Positions 1 to 7,893 are shown, counted from the first letter of the stretch. The stretch: 64,000 nucleotides of DNA from Promicromonospora sp042731755 (GCF_042731755.1 NZ_JBHWLR010000004.1:372001-436000); one strand, 5' to 3'. Notes: a model not told the origin generated them from the sequence alone. Numbers and translations are program-made.

Positions 1-776
1 AGGGCGTGGAAGTGGACCAGCCCGCGAGCCTGGTACTCGGCAACCTTGGCGTACTGCACCGACGCCGCCTGCTTCAGCTCCGTGTCTGTCAGGCCCAGGT
101 GCGAGGCCAGGGCGCGGCGGAGGGCGATCGTGAAGCGGCGCCAGAGCTCGGGAGCGTGCCACTGCCACACGATCGCGGATTCCCAGTCGTAGCAGTCCCA
201 GCACAGCGGCGAACCGACCGCGGTCTCATTCTCGGTGTGCGCCCGCATGCAGGACTTGGACCGACCGTGCTCGCAGACCTTGTTGCGGTCGAAGGGCCTG
301 CACATCCCACCTACCTTGTGACCATCCTTCGCCCGGATGCCATGGACGTGCCCGAACGACGGCGCAGTCAGAGTCGCGAACACCAGTGGGTTGTCTGCCA
401 CGGTCTCCGGCACGGTCTTGCCACCCACGAGGCCGGATCGGATCATCGCGAACGTGTCCCGGGCGTAGACCCGAGAGCAGGCCGGGCAGATGTCCTCGCG
501 CCGGTTGCCGCACGGTCGGTACAGGTGGCCCATCGGGGCGTCGTCGGAGTCGTACCGGCCCACGACCTCACCGGTAGTGGTGTCGATCGTCATCGAGGAC
601 CCGGAAAGCTTGATCGGGTGCGAGCAGTAGCCAACCGACGCGGCAGTCTCAGCGAAAGCGTCGAGGACGGAACGGAAGGAGCCCCGGGCGACCTGGGTAG
701 CGAACCCCAGAGCGCCCGGGCCGACCTCCAACGGTGCGTGCTCCCCGAACCCAGGGAACGTCAGGGCCGTGTTCAT
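1..776 (-). CDS. RepSA-like rolling-circle replication initiator, C-terminus cut by window start
   Basis: The reading frame is open from an ATG at 774-776 to the left window edge, giving 258 residues without a stop. It carries paired cysteines (CGNRREDICPAC) typical of the zinc-binding N-terminal part of actinomycete plasmid initiators. The last visible residues are VHFHA, matching the HUH metal-binding motif of rolling-circle Rep proteins such as RepSA of pSAM2. In that family the protein nicks the element's origin and starts its autonomous replication. The start overlaps the stop of the upstream WhiB gene by four bases, so the two are translationally coupled. The catalytic tyrosine would lie in the missing part. 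The family call is strong from motif and context; activity cannot be judged from a fragment. Confidence 0.85.
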   Translation of the reverse strand, partial: MNTALTFPGFGEHAPLEVGPGALGFATQVARGSFRSVLDAFAETAASVGYCSHPIKLSGSSMTIDTTTGEVVGRYDSDDAPMGHLYRPCGNRREDICPACSRVYARDTFAMIRSGLVGGKTVPETVADNPLVFATLTAPSFGHVHGIRAKDGHKVGGMCRPFDRNKVCEHGRSKSCMRAHTENETAVGSPLCWDCYDWESAIVWQWHAPELWRRFTIALRRALASHLGLTDTELKQAASVQYAKVAEYQARGLVHFHA

Positions 777-1057
777 GCGGCGACCTGTTCGGGCAGTCCG
801 AGACCGGGCAGGGTGTCCTGTACTGCGACCGGTGCGACCTCAGGCCAGAGGGTCAAGTCGCGTCCGGCCCAGAATCCGGCCGTGGTCGCCACGAGCACAG
901 TGGAGACCTCGCACGCGGCCAGCACCGGGCAGGAGGCGCACACACGGGCCATGCGGGCACGGTCAGCGGGAGAGGCGTCCTCGGCGATCCAGGGCAGATC
1001 CCGCAGGCCCTCACGGGCGCACGCGGCGCCGAGCATCCAGCCGGTGGTGGGGATCAT
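773..1057 (-). CDS. WhiB-family iron-sulfur transcription factor
   Basis: This is a 94-residue protein with the four cysteines expected of WhiB proteins: C13, then C41-x2-C44-x5-C50. They are followed by the turn motif GFWAG near residue 62, a variant of the usual G-[VI]-W-G-G. WhiB proteins bind a [4Fe-4S] cluster and usually act with the primary sigma factor. Copies on mobile elements are common and probably tune element gene expression. It overlaps both neighbours by four bases (ATGA), placing it inside the rep-traB operon. The basic C-terminal DNA-contact tail is short, so its promoter targets cannot be inferred. Confidence 0.85.
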   Translation of the reverse strand: MIPTTGWMLGAACAREGLRDLPWIAEDASPADRARMARVCASCPVLAACEVSTVLVATTAGFWAGRDLTLWPEVAPVAVQDTLPGLGLPEQVAA

Positions 1058-1731
1058 ACTTCGGCCGCCGTCAGGTTCAGACCGGGCAGGTCCAGGGCGT
1101 CCTGGGTGATCGGACGGACTCGACCCAGTCGCGGACGCCGAGCAGCGGGCGCAGGGGTAACGGCCGGGGCGGGGGAATCGGCCGGCAAGGCCTCCGGCAC
1201 CTTCACGGGCTCCGGGACGGCGGCGGGTGCGGGCTCGATGACGGGCACCGGCTCCGACTCGATCAGGGCCACCTCAGGCACCGTCTCGGGCTCGGTGGTG
1301 GGACGGACGGCGACCACGAGGAACCCGAGGGCGTGGCTGGAGGTCAGCACGGACAGGGGTGCGAGGGCGACCAGGACGACGCCGACCATGGTCCGCAACT
1401 CAGGGCCGACGTCGTAGGCATGCGCGGCGTTGGCGCCGATGGACACGACGGTGAACCCGAACATCAGGGTCCAGGCCCACGCCGAGGAGCGCCCACGGTC
1501 GCGCAACACGAGAGCGACCAGGCCATACACGAGCACCGAGGCGTCGATGACGACGGGCACGAGGAAGGCCAGGGCCTCGGGCACCCGGCCCCACAAGGCA
1601 GCGTCGCGCAGGGACGCGAACGACAGGGCGAAGCTCGCGAGGGCGACGGCAATGGTCAGGACGACGGTGAAGACGAGCACGGGCCGGGAGTCAGCCCGGA
1701 TCCGGGCCACAGGCCCAGGGGTGCAGTTCAT
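1054..1731 (-). CDS. DUF2637 membrane protein of the conjugative element
   Basis: The 225-residue protein starts with a short basic N-terminus followed by about four hydrophobic helices between residues 18 and 145. A Pro/Glu-rich tail follows, ending in a basic stretch (ARRPRLGRVRPI). This layout matches DUF2637 proteins, which are regularly found between rep and traB on actinomycete plasmids and AICEs. Their function is not established; a role in plasmid spread or membrane organisation of transfer has been suggested for comparable Spd proteins. It is separated from the TraB stop by two bases and overlaps the WhiB start by four. Confidence 0.75.
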   Translation of the reverse strand: MNCTPGPVARIRADSRPVLVFTVVLTIAVALASFALSFASLRDAALWGRVPEALAFLVPVVIDASVLVYGLVALVLRDRGRSSAWAWTLMFGFTVVSIGANAAHAYDVGPELRTMVGVVLVALAPLSVLTSSHALGFLVVAVRPTTEPETVPEVALIESEPVPVIEPAPAAVPEPVKVPEALPADSPAPAVTPAPAARRPRLGRVRPITQDALDLPGLNLTAAEV

Positions 1732-1733
1732 GA

Positions 1734-3359
1734 TCAGACCTCCTCAGTTGCAGGGGCCGCAGCGGCCGGACGGGTGGAGCGGGGCGCGCGAGGCTTGCGG
1801 GGTGCACGGGGCTTGCGCGGGCGAGGAGCGGGAGCGTCGTCGGGTGTCTCGACGGCGGCCAGGCGTCCCCCAGCGCGAGCCCACGCGGTAGCGGCGTCCA
1901 TCCCGTCACGAGGTGCCGAGGCGACCTGCACGGGAGCCGGGAAGGTGGTGGCGACGTGACGGATCAGATCGTCTGACCAGAAGTCGAACCTGATCAGGGA
2001 CGGCATCCCGTCCTCGCCCACCAGGTAGGCGGTGCCCTGCTGCGTACTCGGGATCTCATGGGCGGGAGCAAGGCGAGCCTGAGGTCCAAGGACCATGTCG
2101 GACTCGATGTCGGAGTCCAGGCGCAGGGCGATCTTCTGGGGGTAGAGGTTGCGCTGTCCCACGGCTTCCTGCCGGGGGTTCTGCACGCAGGAGACGACCA
2201 CGACGCCGAGGGCGCGGCCCTGGGTCAGGATCTTGGACATCAGCCGGTCGGCCTCGCGACGCACCTCGAACTCGGCATACGCCATCAGGTCGGCCAGCTC
2301 ATCCACGACCAGGACGTGCAGCGGGTCGCCGGGGGTGGGGACGTGCAGGCGGGACACGCCCCGCATGGACTCCTTGCGGCGGTCGATCACCCGCAGCAGA
2401 TCCCGCAGCACCTGAATCGCGTCCTCGCCGTTGTAGGCGACGCGGGCGAACAGGTTGCGGCCCATGTGCAGCTCGACACCGCCCTTGAGGTCCAGCCCCC
2501 AGAACTGCACCAGCCCCGAGGGCACGGCCGGCGCGAGGTTGCCCACGACCGACCACAGCGCCGAGCCCTTCCCCGCACCCGTGGCACCCACCACGAGGGT
2601 GTGCTGTCCCCGGATCTGGAGGCAGGCGGGCAGGCCGGCGCGAGTGCGGCCGACCGGGACGTTGTCCGGGGTGGCGTTCTCGATCCGGGGCACGCCCGCC
2701 ACGACGGGAGCGATGGTCGCCGTAGTGAACAGGGCCAGGTCCAGGACGCCGGGCTTGACCTTGGACGGCTCGAACCCGTGGGCGCGGAACGCAGTGCAGA
2801 TCGCCGGGGCGGCCCGGTACAGGTCATCGGGGGTCTGACCGGTGAACGTCTCGATCCGCAGCACCACCGCAGCAGGTGCCCGCCGCACATGCCGCAACCG
2901 AGAAATGACGATCGTGCCGTCCGGACGCCGGGTCGAGAGGCCGCACCGTTCGGCGACCTTGGGCCAGGAGTCACGGACCTTGTTCGCGTAGGTGACCTCC
3001 AGGTACCGCCGCGGAGCCACCATCGCCCACAGTCCCACCAGGAGGCCCGGGGACAGACACGCCACCAGGAGCAGCAGCGGGCCCGTGGTGCGGTCCCCAG
3101 GGACCTCGGCCAGGGTCAGGATGCCGAACCACAGCATCGAGGCCACCAGGCCCAGGACCGCGACCGCAGGGTGCTTCACGCCCCAGGTGCCAGACGCCCG
3201 CGTGAACATCCAGACCCGGAAGGTGATCCAGGCCAGCACCCGCCACACACGACCCGACCAGCCCGGGCGACCCATCGTGGCGGCACGGAGCCGGGCGCGA
3301 GCCGAGGTGACTCGGGCGTCCAGAGCTGCGCGCAGCCCGGTCGTGTCGGTGGCGGTCAT
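1734..3359 (-). CDS. TraB/FtsK-SpoIIIE type conjugative DNA translocase
   Basis: This 541-residue protein has two N-terminal membrane helices (about 64-84 and 92-115). The ATPase domain carries Walker A GATGAGKGS at 258-266 and Walker B HVLVVDELAD at 348-357. In the TraB/TraSA family of Streptomyces elements a single hexameric translocase moves double-stranded DNA between mycelial cells, recognising short clt repeats through its C-terminal winged helix. The tail here is basic and Ala/Pro-rich. Its presence next to rep, pra and korSA-like genes defines the element as an AICE rather than a type IV secretion ICE. It overlaps the small downstream gene's partner at 3356 by four bases. Confidence 0.9.
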   Translation of the reverse strand: MTATDTTGLRAALDARVTSARARLRAATMGRPGWSGRVWRVLAWITFRVWMFTRASGTWGVKHPAVAVLGLVASMLWFGILTLAEVPGDRTTGPLLLLVACLSPGLLVGLWAMVAPRRYLEVTYANKVRDSWPKVAERCGLSTRRPDGTIVISRLRHVRRAPAAVVLRIETFTGQTPDDLYRAAPAICTAFRAHGFEPSKVKPGVLDLALFTTATIAPVVAGVPRIENATPDNVPVGRTRAGLPACLQIRGQHTLVVGATGAGKGSALWSVVGNLAPAVPSGLVQFWGLDLKGGVELHMGRNLFARVAYNGEDAIQVLRDLLRVIDRRKESMRGVSRLHVPTPGDPLHVLVVDELADLMAYAEFEVRREADRLMSKILTQGRALGVVVVSCVQNPRQEAVGQRNLYPQKIALRLDSDIESDMVLGPQARLAPAHEIPSTQQGTAYLVGEDGMPSLIRFDFWSDDLIRHVATTFPAPVQVASAPRDGMDAATAWARAGGRLAAVETPDDAPAPRPRKPRAPRKPRAPRSTRPAAAAPATEEV

Positions 3360-3628
3360 GACAGTCTCCTTTGCATGTCCTCGTACTGGTGATCCAGGGC
3401 CATGTGGATGTTCTCGACGCTGTCGGCATGCCGACCGATGTCCTCTGCCCAGCGGCCGCGCAGGACGCTCTGCGCCACACGTGCAGCGGTCTGTAGGTCT
3501 GTCTGCGCGGCGGCCAGGAGCCGGATCACGTCTGCCACTTCCTCCAGGGCTCTTTCGCGTGCCGCGTCGGCTGGGTTGACGTTCTCTTGCTGCTCGTGGC
3601 GGTTGGTCCGCTTGAAAAGGTCAAACAT
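3356..3628 (-). CDS. Small helical protein 1 of the ICE cluster, unknown function
   Basis: A 90-residue, charged and predicted all-helical protein with no signal peptide or membrane segment. A central RGRWAEDIG stretch separates two amphipathic helices. It is the first upstream neighbour of traB and overlaps it by four bases, so the two are co-translated. It is one of five consecutive 76-90 residue helical proteins in tandem (3356-4614). No family is recognised. A DNA-transfer accessory role is inferred only from position. Confidence 0.65.
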   Translation of the reverse strand: MFDLFKRTNRHEQQENVNPADAARERALEEVADVIRLLAAAQTDLQTAARVAQSVLRGRWAEDIGRHADSVENIHMALDHQYEDMQRRLS

Positions 3629-3858
3629 CAGTCCCGTCCCTCCTTGTCGGTGGTGGCGCGGTAGGCGTCCTGAGCCGCGCCGGTCGCCTCGTTGATGGCC
3701 TGTGCGGCAGCGCCGAGGGCCTCGGCCAGGTCGTTCAGGCCGGTCTGTGCGGCCCAGGCCTGCATCCGCTGCACCATGACGTGCGTGTCTTCGAGGTCCT
3801 GGCCCATCTGTGAGACCAGGCCCGGGGTGTCCTTCTCGGTGATCCGTCGCGTGAACAT
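3628..3858 (-). CDS. Small helical protein 2 of the ICE cluster, unknown function
   Basis: A 76-residue protein starting at the ATG at 3858 (MFTRRITEKD). The frame extends upstream, but this ATG overlaps the preceding stop by one base, the coupling pattern used throughout this operon. It is predicted as two amphipathic helices around a short GLNDLAE turn, with a charged C-terminus. No recognised domain. It shares size and hairpin layout, but little sequence, with its four neighbours. Confidence 0.6.
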   Translation of the reverse strand: MFTRRITEKDTPGLVSQMGQDLEDTHVMVQRMQAWAAQTGLNDLAEALGAAAQAINEATGAAQDAYRATTDKEGRD

Positions 3859-4115
3859 CAGCGCTGGCCCTTCCGGTCGGTGTCCTGGAGCTGTGCGAGG
3901 CGCTGGTCGGCGGCCTCCACGAACGCGCACATCGAGGCGGACACCTGGACGAGCAGTTCGGTCAGCTCGCCGTCTTCGATGTCGCCGAAGTAGTCGAACG
4001 GCGGGATACGGGTCTGGTCGTGCAGGTCTTCGACCCGGTCACGCATGTCCTTCACGACGTGGATCACGTCCTGCCGGTGCGTCCGGGCCTGGATCCGCTG
4101 GCGGAGGACCATCAC
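3858..4115 (-). CDS. Small helical protein 3 of the ICE cluster, unknown function
   Basis: An 85-residue protein, strongly charged in the first helix (MMVLRQRIQARTHRQDV), then a loop FDYFGDIEDGE, then a second helix ending in a basic tail. It overlaps the genes on either side by one and four bases. No motif beyond the two-helix layout is visible. It could bind nucleic acid or a partner protein, but nothing in the sequence decides this. Confidence 0.6.
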   Translation of the reverse strand: MMVLRQRIQARTHRQDVIHVVKDMRDRVEDLHDQTRIPPFDYFGDIEDGELTELLVQVSASMCAFVEAADQRLAQLQDTDRKGQR

Positions 4116-4357
4116 TCGCCCTCGCTCTCAGCAGCCAGGCGGCGGGCAACATCGTCCTGCGCGTTGCGGACCTCGCTCAGGACCGTGCGCAGGTTCTCCA
4201 GCGCCGGGTCATGAGCGTTCGTGTACCGGCTCAGGCCCTCCAGCCCCTGCACGGCCCGAAGGACGTTCATGTCCGCCTCCTTCAGGCGGTAGTCCGCGTC
4301 ATCGAGCACATCGACGGCGCGCTTGTTGACCTGCCGGGTTGTCTCGTCCAGTGCCAT
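4112..4357 (-). CDS. Small helical protein 4 of the ICE cluster, unknown function
   Basis: An 81-residue protein forming two predicted helices around SRYTNAHDPAL. The C-terminal helix is rich in Arg/Asp/Glu and ends EGE. The start overlaps the stop of the 4357-4614 gene by one base. It has no signal peptide or cysteines and no family is recognised. Confidence 0.6.
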   Translation of the reverse strand: MALDETTRQVNKRAVDVLDDADYRLKEADMNVLRAVQGLEGLSRYTNAHDPALENLRTVLSEVRNAQDDVARRLAAESEGE

Positions 4358-4614
4358 CAGCTCTGTCCCTTCCCGTGACGCCCGACCCAGCGGCCGGACT
4401 CGTCGTAGAACTCGGGGCGCTCGGCCCGGTGCGCGGTCGTGGCCGCGAGACTGACTTGCGTGTGCAGGTCTTCCGCCTGGTCGTGCATGCCGTGGACCTG
4501 CGCGGCGGTGCCGGGCAGTCCGGAGCGGTCGAGGGTCCGGGCAGCACCACCCAGGGCGGTCACGGCCTCAGACAGGTAGGTCGCGGCGTTCGCCAGCGAC
4601 TCCGCCCGGGACAT
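4357..4614 (-). CDS. Small helical protein 5 of the ICE cluster, unknown function
   Basis: An 85-residue protein with an Ala-rich first helix (residues 3-28), a short RSGLPGTA turn and a second helix containing two His-rich turns, then a polar tail with FYDESGRWVGRHG. It is the most upstream of the five small proteins and overlaps the stop of the 136-residue gene by one base. Its function is unknown. The helix-turn-helix-hairpin shape recalls secreted WXG100 proteins, but the central W-x-G is absent. Confidence 0.6.
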   Translation of the reverse strand: MSRAESLANAATYLSEAVTALGGAARTLDRSGLPGTAAQVHGMHDQAEDLHTQVSLAATTAHRAERPEFYDESGRWVGRHGKGQS

Positions 4615-5024
4615 CAGGCAGCCGCCTCAACAGCATCCGGAGCGTCAGACGAGTCGTACGTTCGGCGGTGCGGCAGCCCACCGAGGGCCAGCGGCGCGGA
4701 CAGGAAGACAGGCACGTTGCCGGACGTGCCCGACCACGACGAGAAGCCTTCGTCCCGGACCGAACGACCACTGTTGGGATGCGGCTCCAGGTCGGTGCGC
4801 TGGCCGAGGCCGAGCAGGTGCGCGACCGTCTCACCGTGAGAGGTGTCGGTGACCGTCACGTACAGCTCCTTGCGCGACGGCCGCACGGCGTCCGTGATCC
4901 AGTTGACCGACACGATCCGGTCGTCCCCGACCAGTTCCGCGACGTAGGCCGCGAACCGCAGAGCGTCCCCCGTCGAGGGGGCGGGAACCGAAGCGCCCGC
5001 CCCCGAGCTGATGTGGGTGTTCAT
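4614..5024 (-). CDS. Hypothetical protein of the ICE transfer operon
   Basis: A 136-residue soluble protein with a low-complexity N-terminus (SSGAGASVPAPS), then a mixed alpha/beta part (about 20-75) and a C-terminal region with FSSWSGTSGNVPVFLSAPL. No signal peptide or membrane segment. It sits three bases from the stop-start junction with the Pra-like gene and one base from the small-protein cluster, so it belongs to the same transcript. No family is recognised. Confidence 0.6.
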   Translation of the reverse strand: MNTHISSGAGASVPAPSTGDALRFAAYVAELVGDDRIVSVNWITDAVRPSRKELYVTVTDTSHGETVAHLLGLGQRTDLEPHPNSGRSVRDEGFSSWSGTSGNVPVFLSAPLALGGLPHRRTYDSSDAPDAVEAAA

Positions 5025-5027
5025 GGG

Positions 5028-5465
5028 TCAGGCCGCCTTGCCGGCGTCGGGGCGGGCCGAGGTCGGGACGTCGGCCTTGCCGGGCTCGCACACGTCGTCG
5101 GCCTTGTACGACCAGGCCAGGCGCGGCCGGGTGCCGTTGTCGTCCACGTACGGCAGGGCCGTCAGGCCCACGAACTCGATGGGCGTCCACGGGAACGGCG
5201 TCTTGTTCTCCGGCGGGACCGGCTGGTGCGGGGCCGCGATCTTCACGGTCACGGCGGTGTCCTTCTTGCCCGCCTCCTCGTCGGCGTCCAGGACCACGAC
5301 CTGCCACAGGGGAAGGCCGGTGTCCTTGTCCCGCTGCTGCGGACGCGACCCGTCGGCCCGCTTGTCGGCCTGGAAGTCCTGCACGGGCTCGACCTCGCCC
5401 TTGAGGAACGCGCCCTTGGGGAACACGTCCTCGTGAGCCACTGCAAACCGTCGCTGCATCGCCAT
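5028..5465 (-). CDS. Pra-like replication/integration/excision activator
   Basis: A 145-residue protein starting MAMQRRFAVAHEDVFPKGAF. It has a conserved core LWQVVVLDADEEAGKKD and ending region FVGLTALPYVDDNGTRPRL. This layout matches the proteins annotated as plasmid replication, integration and excision activators on AICEs; Pra of pSAM2 switches on replication of the integrated element. It is the first gene of the long minus-strand operon and starts about 30 bases from the first operator copy, so repression by the divergent GntR protein is expected, as KorSA represses pra. The assignment rests on the recognised N-terminal and core pattern and on synteny. Confidence 0.75.
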   Translation of the reverse strand: MAMQRRFAVAHEDVFPKGAFLKGEVEPVQDFQADKRADGSRPQQRDKDTGLPLWQVVVLDADEEAGKKDTAVTVKIAAPHQPVPPENKTPFPWTPIEFVGLTALPYVDDNGTRPRLAWSYKADDVCEPGKADVPTSARPDAGKAA

Positions 5466-5495
5466 GGTGAACTCCCTTGGTTGTCGTGGCTAGGT

Positions 5496-5584
5496 TGGCT
5501 AGCCAGGTTGCGACAAGAAGAGATTGCACCAGCCTGGCTAGCCATGTCAACCCCTATTGCAAACTTGGTTAGCCCGGTTGGCCA
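5496..5584. promoter_or_regulatory. Operator array between pra-like and korSA-like genes
   Basis: The divergent spacer holds perfect 10-base palindromes TGGCTAGCCA at 5496-5505 and 5535-5544. Degenerate copies TGGTTAGCCC (5566-5575) and TTGGCCA (5578-5584) lie next to the GntR start. The same core, in overlapping form, extends left at about 5487-5495 (GTGGCTAGG). Such clustered palindromes between a KorSA-type repressor and the element operon are the expected binding sites for autoregulation and for holding the conjugation genes off. Confidence 0.75.
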
Positions 5585-5602
5585 GGTCGCTACTCTTGGA
5601 GC

Positions 5603-6454
5603 ATGGACCTGGAACTCGACCCGGACGACCCGCGGCCGCCCTACCAGCAGGTTGCGGCGGCAATCCGCGCAGCGATCCTCGGGCGCAAGTTCCAGCCCGG
5701 CGAGCAGTTGCCGTCCCAGAACGAACTAGCGACGACCTTCGGCGTCGCGCGGATGACCGTGCAGCAGGCGCTGCGCATCGTGCGGGACGAAGGGCTCACG
5801 GTCTCTCGGCAGGGGAGCGGTGTCTTCGTACGAGAACGAGCCGCACGGCCCGCCGGCCTACGCCCGCACATCGAGCGCATCTTCGAGGCCGAGACCGTCA
5901 CCATCGACTTCGTCGGCTACACCTCGGAGACCCTGCACGGAGCGATCACCGAGCCGCTCGACAAGATCCGCAGCGGCCGACTCACACCCCGCGACATTCA
6001 GATCCGCATCCTCCTGCCGGACCTCTCCCTGCCCCTCGCGCTTCCCGTCGCTGTCTCAGGCGATGCCGACGCCAGCGCACGAGCCCGCACCCGGATGGCA
6101 GGAATCAGCACCCGACACCTCGGAGCAATCCGCGACAGCGTCGAAGAGCTGCAAGACCTCGGCCTGGTCCGCAGCGCCACGGTGGAATCCCGGGTCCACG
6201 GGTCAGCGCCACTGTTCAAGGCGTACATCCTCAGCGGGACCGACGTGTTCTTCGGCTTCTACCCCGTCCGCGAGCACGAGGTCCGAGACGGCGAAGATCG
6301 ACTCGCGACCTATGACTCACTCGGCAAGGACTCCGAACTGTTCCACTACGCCGACGACGGCGACCCCGAGTCCGTGGGGACCCAGTTCGTCCACCAGGCG
6401 CGCCTGTGGTTCGACAGCGTGTGGGACACCATCGCCACCAAGGTCACGCCGTGA
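5603..6454 (+). CDS. KorSA-like GntR-family repressor
   Basis: The 283-residue protein has an N-terminal winged helix-turn-helix (about 13-76: PPYQQVAAAIRAAIL, then PSQNELATTFGVARMTVQQA), which is the GntR/HutC signature. A long C-terminal effector-like domain follows. KorSA-type GntR proteins keep AICE replication and transfer genes silent and repress their own gene. The start ATG lies 19 bases beyond the last operator copy. The gene overlaps the HAD hydrolase start by four bases (GTGA). Position and the operator array support the role; the ligand, if any, is unknown. Confidence 0.85.
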   Translation: MDLELDPDDPRPPYQQVAAAIRAAILGRKFQPGEQLPSQNELATTFGVARMTVQQALRIVRDEGLTVSRQGSGVFVRERAARPAGLRPHIERIFEAETVTIDFVGYTSETLHGAITEPLDKIRSGRLTPRDIQIRILLPDLSLPLALPVAVSGDADASARARTRMAGISTRHLGAIRDSVEELQDLGLVRSATVESRVHGSAPLFKAYILSGTDVFFGFYPVREHEVRDGEDRLATYDSLGKDSELFHYADDGDPESVGTQFVHQARLWFDSVWDTIATKVTP

Positions 6455-7131
6455 GCCGGGCTGCCAGCATCTTCGCCGCAGCCGACGCCGTCCTCCTCGA
6501 CTTCGACGGCCCGGTCACACCGCTCATCCCGGCACCCGCCAACCTCGAAGCAGCCAACTCAGCCCGGGCACCACTGCTCGCACGCGGCATCGACCTGGGC
6601 GACCACATCGGCACCACCAGCGACCATCTCGCAGTACTGCGATGGAGCGCCACGAACGCGCCACAGGCCCTAGCTGAGGTTGAGGCCCTATGCGACGACG
6701 CAGAGACGGCGGCCGCGTCGACGGCAGAGCCCACCCACGGAGCACACGACCTCCTCCGGAGGTGCTACCAGGTCGGTAAGCCGGTCGCCATCGTGAGCAA
6801 CAACGCCGAAGTCGCGATTCACGCCTACCTCGAACGCTGGTCCCTCGCTCCGTATGTGGCAGCCGTCATCGGTCGGCCCCGAGGCCGGCCCGACCTAATG
6901 AAGCCCAACACTCACACCGTGGACGAAGCCCTGCGGCTCCTGCACGTCGAAACCCGCGACGCTGTGTTCATTGGTGACTCTGTGTCGGACGTCGAGGTCT
7001 CGCTAGCCGTCGGCGTGCCGTGCATCGGTTACGCCAAGACACCTCTCCGAGGGAACGAGTTGCAGGCGGCGGGTGCATACGCCGTCACCTCCGACATGGC
7101 AGATCTGTCCTTCGGGCGAGATGTGCAATGA
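6451..7131 (+). CDS. HAD-superfamily hydrolase of the ICE
   Basis: The 226-residue protein starts at GTG 6451, chosen because it overlaps the GntR stop (GTGA). It shows the HAD motifs in order: LLDFDGPV (motif I nucleophile), IVSNN (motif II), KPNT (motif III lysine) and IGDSVSDVEV (motif IV). The helical cap between motifs I and II is about 90 residues, as in phosphoglycolate-phosphatase-like enzymes. AICEs often carry a HAD or Nudix gene after the regulator, possibly for nucleotide or metabolite housekeeping. The substrate is unknown. Confidence 0.85.
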   Translation: MSRAASIFAAADAVLLDFDGPVTPLIPAPANLEAANSARAPLLARGIDLGDHIGTTSDHLAVLRWSATNAPQALAEVEALCDDAETAAASTAEPTHGAHDLLRRCYQVGKPVAIVSNNAEVAIHAYLERWSLAPYVAAVIGRPRGRPDLMKPNTHTVDEALRLLHVETRDAVFIGDSVSDVEVSLAVGVPCIGYAKTPLRGNELQAAGAYAVTSDMADLSFGRDVQ

Positions 7132-7136
7132 TGAAA

Positions 7137-7168
7137 GGGATGGGCCACGCGGCAACGTGACCCATCCC
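7137..7168 (+). terminator. Hairpin terminator after the HAD gene
   Basis: A 13-base stem (7137-7149 with 7156-7168, one mismatch) with a six-base loop begins six bases after the HAD stop. GC-rich hairpins without a long T-run are usual for actinobacterial termination. Confidence 0.65.
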
Positions 7169-7204
7169 AGTTGGTGGCATCAAATCAGCCACTTAGCAAG
7201 GCGC

Positions 7205-7327
7205 TCAGGCCTTCTTGCGCCGCTCCGAGACTGTCGTCTTGGGGTGGCGCTTTGCTGTTGCTGCCGAGACATAGCGTCCCGTGATTGCGCTCCGGTGGGA
7301 CTTGCCCCCAGTGGACTTCCTTGCCAC
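7205..7327 (-). CDS. Conserved 40-residue basic peptide
   Basis: A GTG start at 7325-7327 follows a clear AGGAGG ribosome site (complement of about 7334-7341). The frame codes 40 residues beginning VARKSTGGKSHRSAITGRYV and ending SERRKKA. Similar small basic peptides with the K-S-x-G-x-R-S-A-x-T-G-R-Y-V pattern recur in actinobacteria and their mobile elements; some carry unsupported transporter annotations. About a third of residues are Lys or Arg, so nucleic-acid binding is conceivable. Function is unknown. The conserved pattern plus strong ribosome site make a real gene likely. Confidence 0.7.
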   Translation of the reverse strand: MARKSTGGKSHRSAITGRYVSAATAKRHPKTTVSERRKKA

Positions 7328-7533
7328 GCGGTTCACCTCCTTCCAATAGATCGAGAATCACAGAGCTGTGATCCTACGAAGATTCTAGGCCGCCTCACTG
7401 ACACTCGCACCCACCACATCGACCATGTTGCGGTTGGGCGTGGCAGCGCCTACTAGATCTAGTGCCTGAGGTTGCAAGGTGAGCGGCAGCACTCGGTCGC
7501 GCGTTCTGACGGACTCAGCGGGAAGATTGAGCC

Positions 7534-7893
7534 ATGGCGGAGTGCACCTTTTGGACGGCAAAGCTCTCGACCGACGCCCTTTCTCTGGTCGCCACCTTGT
7601 ACCCGGTGGGCATCGGATTGCTCCTGCTTGAACTCTTCCGACACAAGGCCATCTGGTCGTGGGCCCGCAGAGTCGCGCTCCTGCTGTTGGTCTGGCCTGC
7701 GTTCGCCGCGATCCTCGTTGCGTTCGGCGGAGTTCTCGGCGGAGATCCGATGGTCGGCGGGTACGCGGCCCTGATCAGAGTCGCCGGATGCTTGCTGGGC
7801 GTCGGTATCAGCATCCTTCTCGCTGTATTGACCTTCTGGCCACGAGTGATCGACACCGCTGGTAGCGCGGATGGCGACGATGAATCCCAGTAG
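7534..7893 (+). CDS. Small membrane protein, unknown function
   Basis: The 119-residue protein has three predicted membrane helices (about 16-35, 45-65 and 80-104), with basic residues between the first two and an acidic C-terminal tail (GSADGDDESQ). It sits alone, downstream of a 12-base palindrome ACTAGATCTAGT (7452-7463) that may be regulatory. No family is recognised. The hydrophobic pattern argues that the plus-strand frame, not the overlapping minus-strand frame, is the real one. Confidence 0.55.
   Translation: MAECTFWTAKLSTDALSLVATLYPVGIGLLLLELFRHKAIWSWARRVALLLLVWPAFAAILVAFGGVLGGDPMVGGYAALIRVAGCLLGVGISILLAVLTFWPRVIDTAGSADGDDESQ

Noticed and set aside
6..1109. A 367-codon plus-strand frame at the window start
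   Set aside because: It is antisense to the RepSA-like and WhiB genes, whose motifs (HFH, four cysteines) are on the minus strand.
3356..4614. Reading the small ICE proteins as WXG100/ESX substrates because an FtsK-like ATPase is adjacent
   Set aside because: No central W-x-G or C-terminal secretion motif is visible and the ATPase is of the TraB conjugation type; only the hairpin shape is similar.
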